Of a stretch of DNA of 64,000 bases, positions 28,250 through 37,172 are shown one piece after another. Below the pieces are notes generated by a model that was not told where the DNA came from, did not search any database, and saw only the letters and a program-made list of their open reading frames with translations. Numbering within the stretch: the stretch's first letter is position 1; the number at the start of each line of letters is the position of its first letter. Source of the DNA: Bacillus sp. EB600. Lineage in GTDB: Bacteria; Bacillota; Bacilli; Bacillales; Cytobacillaceae. The stretch lies in assembly GCF_024494385.1 (NCBI RefSeq), contig NZ_JAEVLT010000002.1:124001-188000 (forward strand). Reading direction: 5' to 3'. A program made the position numbers and the translations under genes.

Positions 28250-28854
28250 GATAGATCCCTATCCAAAATAGAATCCAAAACAGCATCCAGCTTTTTAATT
28301 GCCTTAGCCCTATGGCTAAGCTGGTTTTTTTCTTCGGATGGCAGCTCTGCCATTGAAAGCCCTTTTTCAGTAACCAAAAAAATCGGATCATAGCCAAAAC
28401 CGTTGGTACCTCTTCGTTCTTCTAGGATCTGACCCTCACAGGTACCTGAAACAGTCTGTGTTTTTTGACCTGGAACAGCTAAAGCAAGTGCACAGTAAAA
28501 TCGGGCTGTTCGTTTAGTTGAAGGTACACCGGCCAATTCATTCAATACCTTATCGATGTTTGCCTGATCATCCTTTTGTTCACCTGCATACCTGGCTGAA
28601 TAAATGCCAGGTCTTCCTTCTAATGGATCGATAATCAAACCGGAATCATCGCTCATCACTATTTTATTCAGCATGGCAGCAACAGCTTCAGCTTTTATGA
28701 TCGCATTTTCTTCAAAGGTGTGGCCAGTCTCTTCAATATCAGCTATCTCTGGATAATCAAGCAACGTACGAACGGCAAATCCTCTCGGTGCAAAGATCGC
28801 TTCGAATTCTCTTGCTTTCCCTTTATTTTTCGTCGCAATGACAACTTCTTTCAT
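28246..28854 (-). CDS. rdgB: XTP/dITP diphosphatase (non-canonical purine NTP pyrophosphatase)
   Basis: RdgB/Ham1 hydrolyses XTP, dITP and ITP to monophosphates and keeps deaminated purines out of nucleic acid. It is 202 aa, normal for the family (YsnA in B. subtilis). Signatures are [16 protein letters not shown] at the N terminus, [12 protein letters not shown] near residue 47, the metal-binding [21 protein letters not shown] near 68, and the C-terminal GFGYDPIF and [11 protein letters not shown]. It follows rph by 14 nt and overlaps ysnB by 4 nt, forming rph-rdgB-ysnB. Confidence 0.97.
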   Translation of the reverse strand: MKEVVIATKNKGKAREFEAIFAPRGFAVRTLLDYPEIADIEETGHTFEENAIIKAEAVAAMLNKIVMSDDSGLIIDPLEGRPGIYSARYAGEQKDDQANIDKVLNELAGVPSTKRTARFYCALALAVPGQKTQTVSGTCEGQILEERRGTNGFGYDPIFLVTEKGLSMAELPSEEKNQLSHRAKAIKKLDAVLDSILDRDLS

Positions 28855-28868
28855 TAAAATACTCTCCC

Positions 28869-29624
28869 TTATTTTTTTCGTCTAGCTTCTATTTTTTTGG
28901 TTATTTCCTCTCCAAGTGCAGTTCTTTGGTGCTCAAATAGCTCTACTAACCCTTCCTGGCCCACTCCAAGTAATTCTTGGAGCTGTGTTTGAGAAAAAGT
29001 AGCTTCTTCACCCGTTCCTTGTAGCTCAACAAATTCTCCATTTCCTGTCATGACAATATTCATATCAACCTGAGCACTTGAATCCTCAGAATAATTGAGA
29101 TCGAGAACTACTTGATTGTTTTTTAGAATCCCTACGCTCGTTGCAGCTAGGAAATCAGTAATCGGAAATTTGGAAAGTGACCGTTTTTCAACTAAGTTAT
29201 TTAACGCGTAAGCCATTGCCACAAAGGCTCCAGTAATAGAAGCGGTCCGGGTGCCTCCATCTGCTTGTATCACATCACAATCGATCCAAACCGTTCTCTC
29301 CCCGATCGCACTTAGATCAACAATGGCGCGAAGTGCTCTCCCAATAAGCCGTTGTATTTCCATTGTCCTACCGGAGACTTTTCCTTTTGAAGATTCCCGA
29401 ATGTTTCTTTGTTCTGTTGCTCTTGGCAACATTGAATATTCTGCCGTTATCCACCCTTTTCCTTCCCCTCTCATAAAATGAGGAACTCTTTCTTCAATAC
29501 TTGCAGCACAAATCACTTTTGTATCTCCAACCGATATAAGCACTGAGCCCTCAGGATGTTTTAAATAATTAGTTTCAATATGTATAGGTCTTAACTGAAC
29601 TGGTTCTCTGCCATCGACTCGCAC
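28869..29624 (-). CDS. rph: ribonuclease PH
   Basis: RNase PH trims tRNA 3' ends with phosphate as co-substrate. It is 251 aa. It begins [20 protein letters not shown], with phosphate-binding arginines in [29 protein letters not shown], and has the ITGAFVA and [19 protein letters not shown] motifs of the RNase PH core. The start is a GTG at 29624 with AAAGGAGGA 6 nt upstream. It leads the rph-rdgB-ysnB unit and follows gerM after a terminator. Confidence 0.97.
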   Translation of the reverse strand: MRVDGREPVQLRPIHIETNYLKHPEGSVLISVGDTKVICAASIEERVPHFMRGEGKGWITAEYSMLPRATEQRNIRESSKGKVSGRTMEIQRLIGRALRAIVDLSAIGERTVWIDCDVIQADGGTRTASITGAFVAMAYALNNLVEKRSLSKFPITDFLAATSVGILKNNQVVLDLNYSEDSSAQVDMNIVMTGNGEFVELQGTGEEATFSQTQLQELLGVGQEGLVELFEHQRTALGEEITKKIEARRKK

Positions 29625-29670
29625 AGCTTATCCTCCTTTGATGGGCCCAAAGCCCATTTTCATATTTATA

Positions 29671-29704
29671 AAAAGAAGAGGCGGCACTGGCAGTCCACCT
29701 CTTT
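29671..29704 (-). terminator. terminator of gerM
   Basis: On the minus strand, GAGGTGG pairs with CCGCCTC around about 10 nt and is followed by TTCTTTTT. A second small hairpin, ATGGGC-TTTG-GGCCCAT, lies just before the rph ribosome site. Confidence 0.7.
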
Positions 29705-29739
29705 CATTTTCATTATATAGTATAACAAAAATAGTTTGA

Positions 29740-30810
29740 TTAAAAACTGGCTGTGTTTACTTTTTCTGGTCTTGTAACCGGGGCAGTCAACTTTTTCCCA
29801 TCCTCTTTTACTAGTTCTGTTTTACCTTTTACTTCCACTACTACTTCTTTTATTCCCTGTTGTTCTGTAATCGATAATACAAGTGCATCTAATAAATGCT
29901 GGGAAACTACTTTTTCTTTAAAGCTGCCATAAATAGACTCATTAAAATTCAAGGTAACTTTCTCATTATCAACCTTTGGCGGCTCAAGAAGCTTCACTCC
30001 TGACACAAAGTCGGTTACAAGGTTAGATGAGTAACTTGGGCCCTTCACAAGCTCATCAACAACTGCTGTTATATTGTCTTTAACCTGATTGCTGACTCTG
30101 CGTGTTACAGGGACATAATAGTATGAACCTTCATCACCACCAATATAATAAACCGTTACTGGCCTTGTATTGGTTATATCAAGTGCATCTGCGGTATCAA
30201 TATTGATCCCACTTGCTCTCGAAAGATTGTCACCAACCGGTGTTCCGGAAACTGGCATTTTCTTTAGCGGCTGACCAGCCAGTGAGAGCTTAACGTTTTT
30301 TATTGAATTAAATTGCGTAAGTGTCCAAGTAACTGATTGAAGTATTTTCATTTCATCCTTAGCTTGATAATTTTTAAATTCCTTTGAAAAATCAACAGAT
30401 GCTACTCCATCTTTTACTTCTACAGTTACTTCAGTCCCTGCAGGTAATACGGCCTGGAATCCCTTTGGAAGCAATTCTGAAACAGGGCCGTCTGCAACTA
30501 AATATTCTAGGGCTTGTTTAGCAACTGAGGATGTTTTGGGGAGTGCAATTGTTTGTGGAACCACATAGCCATTTTTATCAACTAAATAAAGCTCTGTTTT
30601 AACCATTTCACCTGTTTTATTGTCCTTTTTCGCTGTTTCTGTTGCCTTTTTTGTAGTTGTCACAGCTGAATTGCTATCTTTTACAATCGTTACATCTTTT
30701 GGCGGATCTATTTTCTTTTGCACTTCATTTCCAAACAACCCGCATCCAGACAAAAGAAGTGATGATGCAAATACCGTTGAAACAATGGTAGTTGTTTTAT
30801 TTCTGGACAT
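29740..30810 (-). CDS. gerM: germination/sporulation lipoprotein GerM
   Basis: GerM is a lipoprotein needed for sporulation septum/engulfment complex function and germination. It is 356 aa from the ATG at 30810, which has GGAGG 7 nt upstream. The signal peptide ends in the lipobox LLSGC near residue 20. Two GerMN domains follow: about residues 75-190 (TELYLVDKNGYVVPQ...LTQFNSIKNVKLSLAGQ) and about 215-340 (VYYIGGDEGSYYYVPVTRRV...ALVLSITEQQGIKEVVVEV). It lies between racE and rph as in B. subtilis. A SigE-type promoter is expected but I could not define one. Confidence 0.93.
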   Translation of the reverse strand: MSRNKTTTIVSTVFASSLLLSGCGLFGNEVQKKIDPPKDVTIVKDSNSAVTTTKKATETAKKDNKTGEMVKTELYLVDKNGYVVPQTIALPKTSSVAKQALEYLVADGPVSELLPKGFQAVLPAGTEVTVEVKDGVASVDFSKEFKNYQAKDEMKILQSVTWTLTQFNSIKNVKLSLAGQPLKKMPVSGTPVGDNLSRASGINIDTADALDITNTRPVTVYYIGGDEGSYYYVPVTRRVSNQVKDNITAVVDELVKGPSYSSNLVTDFVSGVKLLEPPKVDNEKVTLNFNESIYGSFKEKVVSQHLLDALVLSITEQQGIKEVVVEVKGKTELVKEDGKKLTAPVTRPEKVNTASF

Positions 30811-30906
30811 ATGAATTCCTCCCAAGACAGTTTGTACTATCATATATACGAGCTTGGTAGAAATTTAGACCATTTTAAAAATTGAAAATTGGACAAAAAT
30901 ATTACT

Positions 30907-30951
30907 AAAAAAAGCCGAATTTCCCAAAATCCAGACTTTGAGAAGTTCGGC
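30907..30951 (-). terminator. terminator of racE
   Basis: On the minus strand, GCCGAACTTCTC pairs imperfectly with GGGAAATTCGGC and is followed by seven Ts. It lies directly after the racE stop. Confidence 0.85.
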
Positions 30952-30959
30952 CTATATGA

Positions 30960-31754
30960 TCATAATTTTATTCTTTTCACATTCTGAATTGGCATTCCAA
31001 GCCACTCTGATGCTATTTTTGAAAAAATCGCTGTCGAGCCGGTAGTATAAAAATCATGAATAGGTTCGTCTTCACATATACTCAGCATGTCCTTGTATTG
31101 AAGAATAGCGCTAATTTCCCGGGCAGTTTCGTCACCCGAGTTGATAACATCTACTTCTCCCCCCATGAAGCTTTTGATTACCGGTCCAAGTAATGGATAA
31201 TGGGTACAGCCCAAAATAAGTGTATCTAAGTTTTGATCAAGTAACGGTTTTAATGATTCTTCCACTAGTTTACTTGCAACCGATCCCGAATATTCCCCGC
31301 TCTCCACAAGTGGAACAAACTTTGGACAGGCAAGACTAGTAACAAAAAGTCTACTATTTAATGATTTTAACGCTCTTTCATAGGCACCACTTTTTACCGT
31401 TCCTTCCGTTCCAATAATGGCCACCCGGTAATTCTTTGTACTTTTTATTGCAGCCCGTGCACCTGGGTTAATAACTCCTAAAACCGGTATTGATAATTCT
31501 CTTTGGATTTCATCAAGTGCCGCTGCTGTTGCAGTATTACAAGCAATAACAAGCATTTTGATCTTTTTTTGCAATAAGAAAGTCGTCATTTCCCACGTAA
31601 ATCTTTTCACTTCTCTACGTGACCTCGGACCATATGGGCAGCGGGCGGTATCCCCTAAGTAAATAATATGTTCATTTGGCAGCTGTCTCATGATCTCTTT
31701 GGCCACCGTCAATCCGCCGACTCCAGAATCAATAACACCTATCGGTTGTATCAA
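30960..31754 (-). CDS. racE: glutamate racemase
   Basis: RacE interconverts L- and D-glutamate for peptidoglycan (and poly-glutamate) synthesis. It is 264 aa. The start motif is [16 protein letters not shown]. The two catalytic cysteines lie in [12 protein letters not shown] near residue 73 and LGCTHYPLL near residue 184, with [14 protein letters not shown] between them. The start is a TTG at 31754 supported by GAGGCGAG with an 8-nt spacer. It lies 10 nt from the MarR gene upstream, so the two are probably one transcript. B. subtilis names the gene here racE (murI family). Confidence 0.96.
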   Translation of the reverse strand: MIQPIGVIDSGVGGLTVAKEIMRQLPNEHIIYLGDTARCPYGPRSRREVKRFTWEMTTFLLQKKIKMLVIACNTATAAALDEIQRELSIPVLGVINPGARAAIKSTKNYRVAIIGTEGTVKSGAYERALKSLNSRLFVTSLACPKFVPLVESGEYSGSVASKLVEESLKPLLDQNLDTLILGCTHYPLLGPVIKSFMGGEVDVINSGDETAREISAILQYKDMLSICEDEPIHDFYTTGSTAIFSKIASEWLGMPIQNVKRIKL

Positions 31755-31764
31755 ACATCTCGCC

Positions 31765-32211
31765 TCATTCTTTACGCATTTCTTGATGCAGTTTTACTAA
31801 ATTTTCTTGCAGGACCTTTATTTCATTATCCGAAAAGTTTTTTAATATTTCCTCCAAGTAACATTGACGCTTTTTAATGACTTCATCAATTATTCTTTTT
31901 CCTTCATCTAGCAGGTGAATTCTAACGACGCGGCGGTCATTTATATCCTTTATACGTAAGACAAGATTATTTTTTTCCATCCTGTCAATTAGATCTGTTG
32001 TTGTGCTGCAGGCTGTATATATTTTCGTAGAAAGCTCACCAATTGTCATATCACCATCTTCAAATAACCACTGCAAGGCAACAAACTGCGGTGGTGTAAT
32101 CGTATAATCACTTAAAAGCTCCCTGCCATTTTGTTTGATGATCCCTGCTATGTAGCGTAATTCCTTTTCAACATTTGCAATGATATCCCCGCCAGCTTTT
32201 TCGGGTTTCAT
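31765..32211 (-). CDS. ysmB: MarR-family transcriptional regulator (YsmB-like)
   Basis: This 148-aa winged-helix regulator has the MarR core: [20 protein letters not shown] (helices leading to the HTH), [22 protein letters not shown] as recognition helix, and the wing [18 protein letters not shown]- and C-terminal helices would form the dimer. It stands just upstream of racE with a 10-nt gap. The effector and targets are unknown. The name ysmB is by position between gerE and racE in B. subtilis. Confidence 0.85.
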   Translation of the reverse strand: MKPEKAGGDIIANVEKELRYIAGIIKQNGRELLSDYTITPPQFVALQWLFEDGDMTIGELSTKIYTACSTTTDLIDRMEKNNLVLRIKDINDRRVVRIHLLDEGKRIIDEVIKKRQCYLEEILKNFSDNEIKVLQENLVKLHQEMRKE

Positions 32212-32378
32212 AAATCATCCAACTCCTATCATTAAATAGGCTTCCTGATATCTTTTTGATCTAATCAAATTGTATGATTATTAAACAACCTATTAATTTC
32301 TTTTTATTTTCTACTTTTTTACGTTAAATTTCAAGAAAAAATAACAAGAAACGTTTTCGAAAAGCCATTCATCTAAAA

Positions 32379-32410
32379 TATAAAACCGGCCTCCAATTAC
32401 GGATGCCGGT
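32379..32410 (-). terminator. terminator of gerE
   Basis: On the minus strand, ACCGGC / GCCGGT has a 14-nt loop and is followed by TTTTAT, six nt after the gerE stop. Confidence 0.65.
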
Positions 32411-32415
32411 CATTG

Positions 32416-32640
32416 TTAAAGTTCTAGCTCTCCCATACGAAGGAGCTCTACAACCGCTTGTGAACGCCCTTTAACACCAAGTTTTTGCATGGCATTTGAA
32501 ATATGGTTTCGAACCGTTTTCTCGCTGATAAATAATTCACTAGCGATTTCTTTCGTTGTTTTGTCTTGTACTAACAGTTCGAATACTTCTTTTTCACGTT
32601 TGGTGAGTAATGGCTTGTGAGTATATTCATTCTCCTTCAA
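32416..32640 (-). CDS. gerE: spore germination / late mother-cell regulator GerE
   Basis: GerE is the small LuxR-type regulator that tunes the sigK regulon for coat genes. At 74 aa it is exactly the family length. The whole protein is a helix-turn-helix domain: LTKREKEVFELLVQDKTTKE, then IASELFISEKTVRNHISNAM, ending VELLRMGELEL. It is nearly identical to B. subtilis GerE as I remember it. The TTG start at 32640 follows AGGAGGG with a 9-nt spacer. A sigK-type promoter lies upstream at 32705-32735. Confidence 0.98.
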   Translation of the reverse strand: MKENEYTHKPLLTKREKEVFELLVQDKTTKEIASELFISEKTVRNHISNAMQKLGVKGRSQAVVELLRMGELEL

Positions 32641-32704
32641 GTATTGTAACCCTCCTTGCCTTCGCCAGTTATGAACCGTGGGGTGGGTATATTTTTAGTC
32701 ACGA

Positions 32705-32735
32705 TATCATATGTGAATGAAACTATCGAAGTGAC
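32705..32735 (-). promoter_or_regulatory. sigK-type promoter of gerE
   Basis: On the minus strand, CATATGATA (32705-32713) matches the sigK -10 consensus CATAnnnTA exactly. An AC (within GTCAC, 32731-32735) lies 17 bp upstream as the -35. Known B. subtilis gerE is sigK-dependent, which fits. Confidence 0.7.
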
Positions 32736-32820
32736 TGTATTTCCTTAAAGGAGAAGGAATTTGTAAAAAATAGACGTTAGTCTAGTTCTGCCTACTTGTA
32801 CAATTACAGATTTAACAAAA

Positions 32821-33405
32821 TTAGCTTGGCTTAGCATAGATAATATAGCGTTTTGGAGCGTTCCCAATATAGCGGAATGGATAACAAGTCGTTACAATTA
32901 ATTCTTCATTCTGCTTCTGAAGGGTAATAATACTTGTATCCTTAGAATCTACAATTTTTGTATGGGTGATTTTATACTTATAGGATCCCTTAGAATTTTG
33001 GATAATTAACGAGTCATCAATTTTTAATTCCCCTAATCTGCGAAAAACAGTGTCACGATGCCCTGATAAAACAATCTGGCCATGCTCAGCCGGTAATGAA
33101 GAGCCTCTATAATGGCCTACTCCTTTTTCAAGGTCATCCTCGTCCGTTCCTTCAACAATTGCCAACTCCGCTTTTATTCTAGGAATCTCCAAAATACCAA
33201 TTGTATCCCCAATGCTTGCTGGGCTATTTTCCCCTTTATGATTACCCTTTGGAGGATTTACCTGATTCTTTGCCACGAGTTGTTTTGCTTTATCTAAAGT
33301 TTCATTTGTTTTACTACTCACATTCATAATTTGCCATATCCCGATTCCCAATACAACAATACCAGCGATTATAATAATTTTTGGTAACCATGATTTTATT
33401 TTCAT
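32821..33405 (-). CDS. class D sortase
   Basis: Sortases join LPxTG-type proteins to the cell wall. This 194-aa protein has an N-terminal membrane anchor (WLPKIIIIAGIVVLGIGIWQI), a linker, and the sortase barrel. The catalytic His is in VLSGHRDTVFRRLGEL near residue 120, the Cys in LIVTTCYPFRYIG near residue 174, and the Arg in PKRYIIYA near residue 187. The TLXTC-type motif and length fit class D (YhcS-like). No sorting-signal substrate gene is adjacent, so it is an orphan here. It stands between sdhB and gerE. A sporulation link is possible from the neighbour alone; that is weak. Confidence 0.88.
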   Translation of the reverse strand: MKIKSWLPKIIIIAGIVVLGIGIWQIMNVSSKTNETLDKAKQLVAKNQVNPPKGNHKGENSPASIGDTIGILEIPRIKAELAIVEGTDEDDLEKGVGHYRGSSLPAEHGQIVLSGHRDTVFRRLGELKIDDSLIIQNSKGSYKYKITHTKIVDSKDTSIITLQKQNEELIVTTCYPFRYIGNAPKRYIIYAKPS

Positions 33406-33485
33406 AAACGATCCTCTTTACGACACATTTTAAATAAGTATAACAAAAATGTACGTTTAATATTGTCAACGAAAACTATCCTTTT

Positions 33486-33525
33486 AAAAAAAAACCTCTT
33501 TTTCCTAATTGAAAAAGAGGTTTTT
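33486..33525 (-). terminator. terminator of the sdhCAB operon
   Basis: On the minus strand, AACCTCTTTTTC / GAAAAAGAGGTT surrounds a 6-nt loop and is followed by a long T-tract, right after the sdhB stop. Confidence 0.92.
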
Positions 33526-33531
33526 AAAAAA

Positions 33532-34293
33532 TTATACTTGGTCACTGCCAAAGAAGTTTTTAAAGGATTGGATAGTTGCATCTCGGTTTAATGCAGCAAT
33601 CGATGTAGTTAAAGGAATACCTTTTGGACAAGATTGTACACAGTTTTGAGAATTACCGCAATTTGCAAGACCACCGTCACCCATAATAGCTTCCAGACGC
33701 TCAGCTTTATTCATTTCACCAGTTGGATGTGCATTGAATAAACGAACTTGTGATAATGGCTGTGGTCCAATAAAGTTAGATTTGCTGTTTACATTTGGAC
33801 AAGCCTCAAGGCAAACACCGCATGTCATACACTTTGAAAGCTCATAAGCCCATTGACGCTTTACCTCAGGCATACGTGGACCAGGTCCTAAATCATATGT
33901 TCCGTCGATTGGAATCCATGCTTTAACTTTCTTTAATGAATCAAACATTCGGCTTCGGTCAACCTGTAAGTCACGGACTACCGGGAATGTCCGCATTGGT
34001 TCTAAACGGACAGGCTGCTCTAAGTGGTCAATAAGTGCTGAACAAGATTGGCGCGGCTTCCCATTGATAACCATTGAGCAGGCACCGCAAACTTCTTCTA
34101 AACAGTTCATATCCCATGCAATTGGTGTAGTTTTTTGACCTTTTGTATTTACTGGATTTCTACGAATTTCCATTAGAGCCGAAATAACGTTCATATTTGG
34201 GCGGTATGGAATTTCAAATTCCTCCTGATAAGGAGCAGCGTCAGGTCCAGCCTGGCGACTTATAATAAATTTTACAGTTTTATTTTCGGACAT
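33532..34293 (-). CDS. sdhB: succinate dehydrogenase iron-sulfur subunit
   Basis: SdhB passes electrons from SdhA FAD to the membrane haem/menaquinone. It is 253 aa. The [2Fe-2S] ligands are in CLEEVCGACSMVINGKPRQSC near residues 64-84. The [4Fe-4S]/[3Fe-4S] ligands are in CMTCGVCLEACPNV near residue 155 and CGNSQNCVQSCPKG near residue 213. The ATG at 34293 follows GGGAG. It is the last gene of sdhCAB, 23 nt after sdhA, and is followed by a strong terminator. Confidence 0.97.
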   Translation of the reverse strand: MSENKTVKFIISRQAGPDAAPYQEEFEIPYRPNMNVISALMEIRRNPVNTKGQKTTPIAWDMNCLEEVCGACSMVINGKPRQSCSALIDHLEQPVRLEPMRTFPVVRDLQVDRSRMFDSLKKVKAWIPIDGTYDLGPGPRMPEVKRQWAYELSKCMTCGVCLEACPNVNSKSNFIGPQPLSQVRLFNAHPTGEMNKAERLEAIMGDGGLANCGNSQNCVQSCPKGIPLTTSIAALNRDATIQSFKNFFGSDQV

Positions 34294-34316
34294 CTTTCTC
34301 CCACTCCCCTTTACTA

Positions 34317-36068
34317 TTAGTGTTTTTTCGTATAATCGCGAATTCTTGGTTTAATTAATGATACGTCGACATCTTCGTAATGGAGTTCCGGAGCGGATTC
34401 TGCATTAACGAATTTTGCCATTGTTGTTTTTAAGAATTCTTCATCATTACGTTCAGGGAAGTCAGGCTTAAAATGCGCGCCACGGCTCTCATTCCGATTG
34501 TAAGCGCCAAGGGTAATCACGCGGGCCAATTGCAGCATATTTTGTAATTGACGTGTAAATGCGGCACCTTGGTTGCTCCATTTTGCCGTATCATTAATAT
34601 TGATCTTTTTATAACGTTGCAAAAGCTCTTGAATCTTATTATCCGTTTCTAACAACTTGTCATTGTAACGAACTACAGTAACGTTTTTCGTCATTATTTC
34701 ACCAAGCTCTTTATGAAGGACGTACGCATTTTCAGTTCCATCCATTGACATGACCGAATTCCATTTTTCTTGTTGTTCTTTGACATGACGATCAAATACA
34801 GTTGATGAAACGGAATCTGAACCCTTTTCAAGACCTTCGATATAATTTAGGGCATTAGGTCCAGCGACCATTCCGCCATAGATTGCTGAAAGTAATGAAT
34901 TTGCTCCTAATCGGTTTGCACCATGTTGAGAGTAATCACACTCACCACAGGCAAACAAGCCAGGAATATTCGTCATTTGATCAAAATCAACCCACATGCC
35001 GCCCATTGAGTAGTGAACTGCAGGGAATATTTTCATTGGAACTTTATGTGGATCTTCACCGGTGAATTTTTCATAAATTTCAATGATTCCACCTAGCTTA
35101 ACGTCCAATTCATGCGGATCTTTATGGGAAAGATCAAGATAAACCATGTTTTCTCCGTTAATACCAAGTTTCATATTCACACACACATCGAAAATTTCTC
35201 GAGTGGCAATATCGCGTGGTACAAGGTTTCCGTACGCAGGATATTTTTCTTCTAAGAAATACCAAGGTTTACCGTCTTTATACGTCCAAATCCGGCCGCC
35301 TTCACCACGAGCTGATTCACTCATAAGTCGAAGCTTATCGTCACCAGGAATGGCAGTTGGATGAATTTGAATCATTTCACCATTCGCATAATAAACACCT
35401 TGCTGATACAAAATGGAAGCAGCTGAACCCGTGTTAATTACCGAGTTTGTTGTTTTACCAAAGATAATTCCGGGGCCTCCAGTTGCCATAATAACCGCAT
35501 CAGCTGAAAAAGATTTAATTTCCATTGTAGTTAAGTTTTGGGTAACAACCCCACGGCAAACACCATCATCGTCTAATACGGCACCTAAAAATTCCCAGCC
35601 CTCGTATTTTGTAACAAGACCGGCTACTTCGTGACGCCGAACCTGCTCGTCCAATGCATACAGCAGCTGCTGTCCCGTCGTTGCACCTGCAAATGCTGTT
35701 CGGTGATACTCTGTTCCACCAAAGCGGCGGAAGTCAAGTAGTCCTTCTGGTGTACGGTTAAACATAACGCCCATCCGGTCAAACAAGTGAATTATACCAG
35801 GCGCAGCTTCACACATTGCTTTTACAGGAGGCTGATTTGCTAAAAAGTCCCCACCGTAAATTGTATCATCAAAGTGAATCCAAGGAGAGTCTCCCTCACC
35901 TTTTGTATTTACTGCTCCATTAATACCACCTTGGGCACAAACAGAGTGAGAACGTTTTACCGGTACAAGCGAGAATAACTCAACCGGTGTTCCCGATTCT
36001 GCAACTTTAATGGTTGCCATTAAGCCGGCTAAACCGCCACCGACAATAATCACCTTGCCTTTACTCAT
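34317..36068 (-). CDS. sdhA: succinate dehydrogenase flavoprotein subunit
   Basis: SdhA oxidises succinate to fumarate with covalently bound FAD. It is 583 aa. The dinucleotide-binding motif IIVGGGLAGLMATIKVAE starts at residue 5. The FAD-linking His is in RSHSVCAQGGINGA near residue 41. Catalytic residues sit in ESARGEGGRIW near residue 250, and the capping region HGANRLGANSLLSAIYGG near residue 370. It is the middle gene of sdhCAB, 54 nt after sdhC. The protein faces the cytoplasm as part of complex II. Confidence 0.98.
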   Translation of the reverse strand: MSKGKVIIVGGGLAGLMATIKVAESGTPVELFSLVPVKRSHSVCAQGGINGAVNTKGEGDSPWIHFDDTIYGGDFLANQPPVKAMCEAAPGIIHLFDRMGVMFNRTPEGLLDFRRFGGTEYHRTAFAGATTGQQLLYALDEQVRRHEVAGLVTKYEGWEFLGAVLDDDGVCRGVVTQNLTTMEIKSFSADAVIMATGGPGIIFGKTTNSVINTGSAASILYQQGVYYANGEMIQIHPTAIPGDDKLRLMSESARGEGGRIWTYKDGKPWYFLEEKYPAYGNLVPRDIATREIFDVCVNMKLGINGENMVYLDLSHKDPHELDVKLGGIIEIYEKFTGEDPHKVPMKIFPAVHYSMGGMWVDFDQMTNIPGLFACGECDYSQHGANRLGANSLLSAIYGGMVAGPNALNYIEGLEKGSDSVSSTVFDRHVKEQQEKWNSVMSMDGTENAYVLHKELGEIMTKNVTVVRYNDKLLETDNKIQELLQRYKKININDTAKWSNQGAAFTRQLQNMLQLARVITLGAYNRNESRGAHFKPDFPERNDEEFLKTTMAKFVNAESAPELHYEDVDVSLIKPRIRDYTKKH

Positions 36069-36122
36069 CGTGACTCACTCCCTAGATCTATAATCCATAC
36101 AAAATATTATTTCTTAAAACTA

Positions 36123-36734
36123 TTAAACAAATGCTAATATATCTTGAATTCCAATAATGGTTAACAGAATAAATACAACCATTGTTACATATGTAGATAT
36201 TCTTTGCGAACGGGGTGAAATAGTGATCCCCCAGCTAACACAGAATGACCATAACCCATTTGAAAAGTGAAAAGTTGTACTAATTAATCCTATTACGTAA
36301 AACCAGAACATAAATGGTGATGAAAGAATGTTAGTCATCATGTCATAAAAATTCGTTACTGTACCCATCATGTATGCAATCTTGGTTTCCCAGACGTGCC
36401 AAGCAAGAAAAATGAGTGTTATTACGCCCGTTACACGCTGAAGCAAAAACATCCAGTTGCGGAAAAAACCCATGCGACCAACATTGTTTTTAGCAGTAAA
36501 CGCGATATAAAGCCCGTAAATTGCATGGTACAACAGAGGCAAGAAAATTAAAATTAGTTCAAGGACAATTAGGAATGGAAGGCCCTCCATAACGCCTGTA
36601 GCTTTTGTAAATTGTTCCTCCCCTCTTGTAGCAAAATGATTGACTGTTAGATGCACGATTAGGAATAGACCTACTGGAATAACTCCCAACAATGAGTGCA
36701 ATTTGCGATTAACAAACTCCCGATTACCGGCCAC
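36123..36734 (-). CDS. sdhC: succinate dehydrogenase cytochrome b558 subunit
   Basis: SdhC anchors the complex in the membrane and carries two b-haems. It is 203 aa with five transmembrane helices. The axial histidines known from B. subtilis are all kept: His28 (IVHLTVN), His70 (LLYHAIYGLY), His113 (LAWHVWETK) and His155 (TFHFSNGLW). It starts the sdhCAB operon and is preceded by a good sigA promoter about 130 nt upstream. This single-subunit, diheme anchor is the Bacillus type B complex. Confidence 0.97.
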   Translation of the reverse strand: MAGNREFVNRKLHSLLGVIPVGLFLIVHLTVNHFATRGEEQFTKATGVMEGLPFLIVLELILIFLPLLYHAIYGLYIAFTAKNNVGRMGFFRNWMFLLQRVTGVITLIFLAWHVWETKIAYMMGTVTNFYDMMTNILSSPFMFWFYVIGLISTTFHFSNGLWSFCVSWGITISPRSQRISTYVTMVVFILLTIIGIQDILAFV

Positions 36735-36862
36735 AATTTTACCCCCTTTAGTTTTGTATGATGAAAGGTTTTTCTCGTTTATTCACGGTTGTTTCAAAAT
36801 TAACCTATCATCACAGTAAAAATGATGTAAAGACATCTTTTTTACAATTATGTGACAAGTCC

Positions 36863-36891
36863 ATTTTACCCCCATCATCTTTTAGCGTCAA
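36863..36891 (-). promoter_or_regulatory. sigA promoter of sdhCAB
   Basis: On the minus strand, TTGACG (36886-36891) and TAAAAT (36863-36868) are separated by exactly 17 bp. The leader to sdhC is about 120 nt. The remainder of the gap 36735-37172 is AT-rich and also holds the yslB upstream inverted repeat. Confidence 0.75.
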
Positions 36892-37092
36892 GAAACCGGA
36901 TACAGATAATTACACAAAAAATCAAACTTTTTAAAAGTAAACGACATGTTTTTATCTGATTCGACACTCATTTTGAAATATCTTATTTAAATTCTATTAA
37001 TTACCAGAAAACAGCGAAGAAGTTTCCAGTTTATTCGTCCATTTAGTTGTTACACTATGAATGTCGATTTCCAAAAAAGAAATAACTAAACG

Positions 37093-37125
37093 AGTAAGTA
37101 CTTTTTCGAAAAAAATGTACTTACT
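37093..37125. promoter_or_regulatory. 33-bp inverted repeat upstream of yslB
   Basis: AGTAAGTAC (37093-37101) and GTACTTACT (37117-37125) are perfect inverted copies around TTTTTCGAAAAA. No gene ends just before it on either strand, so it is not a simple terminator. It lies upstream of the TATAAT near the yslB start and may be an operator. Confidence 0.6.
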
Positions 37126-37172
37126 GAAAGCGTAGATTGTATATAATAGAATGATAGAAAGAGGGGAGAGCA

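Noticed and set aside
32351..32365. Possible catabolite (cre) site near AAACGTTTTCG downstream of gerE
   Set aside because: The match to the CcpA consensus is one base short and it lies in a gene end, not near a promoter.
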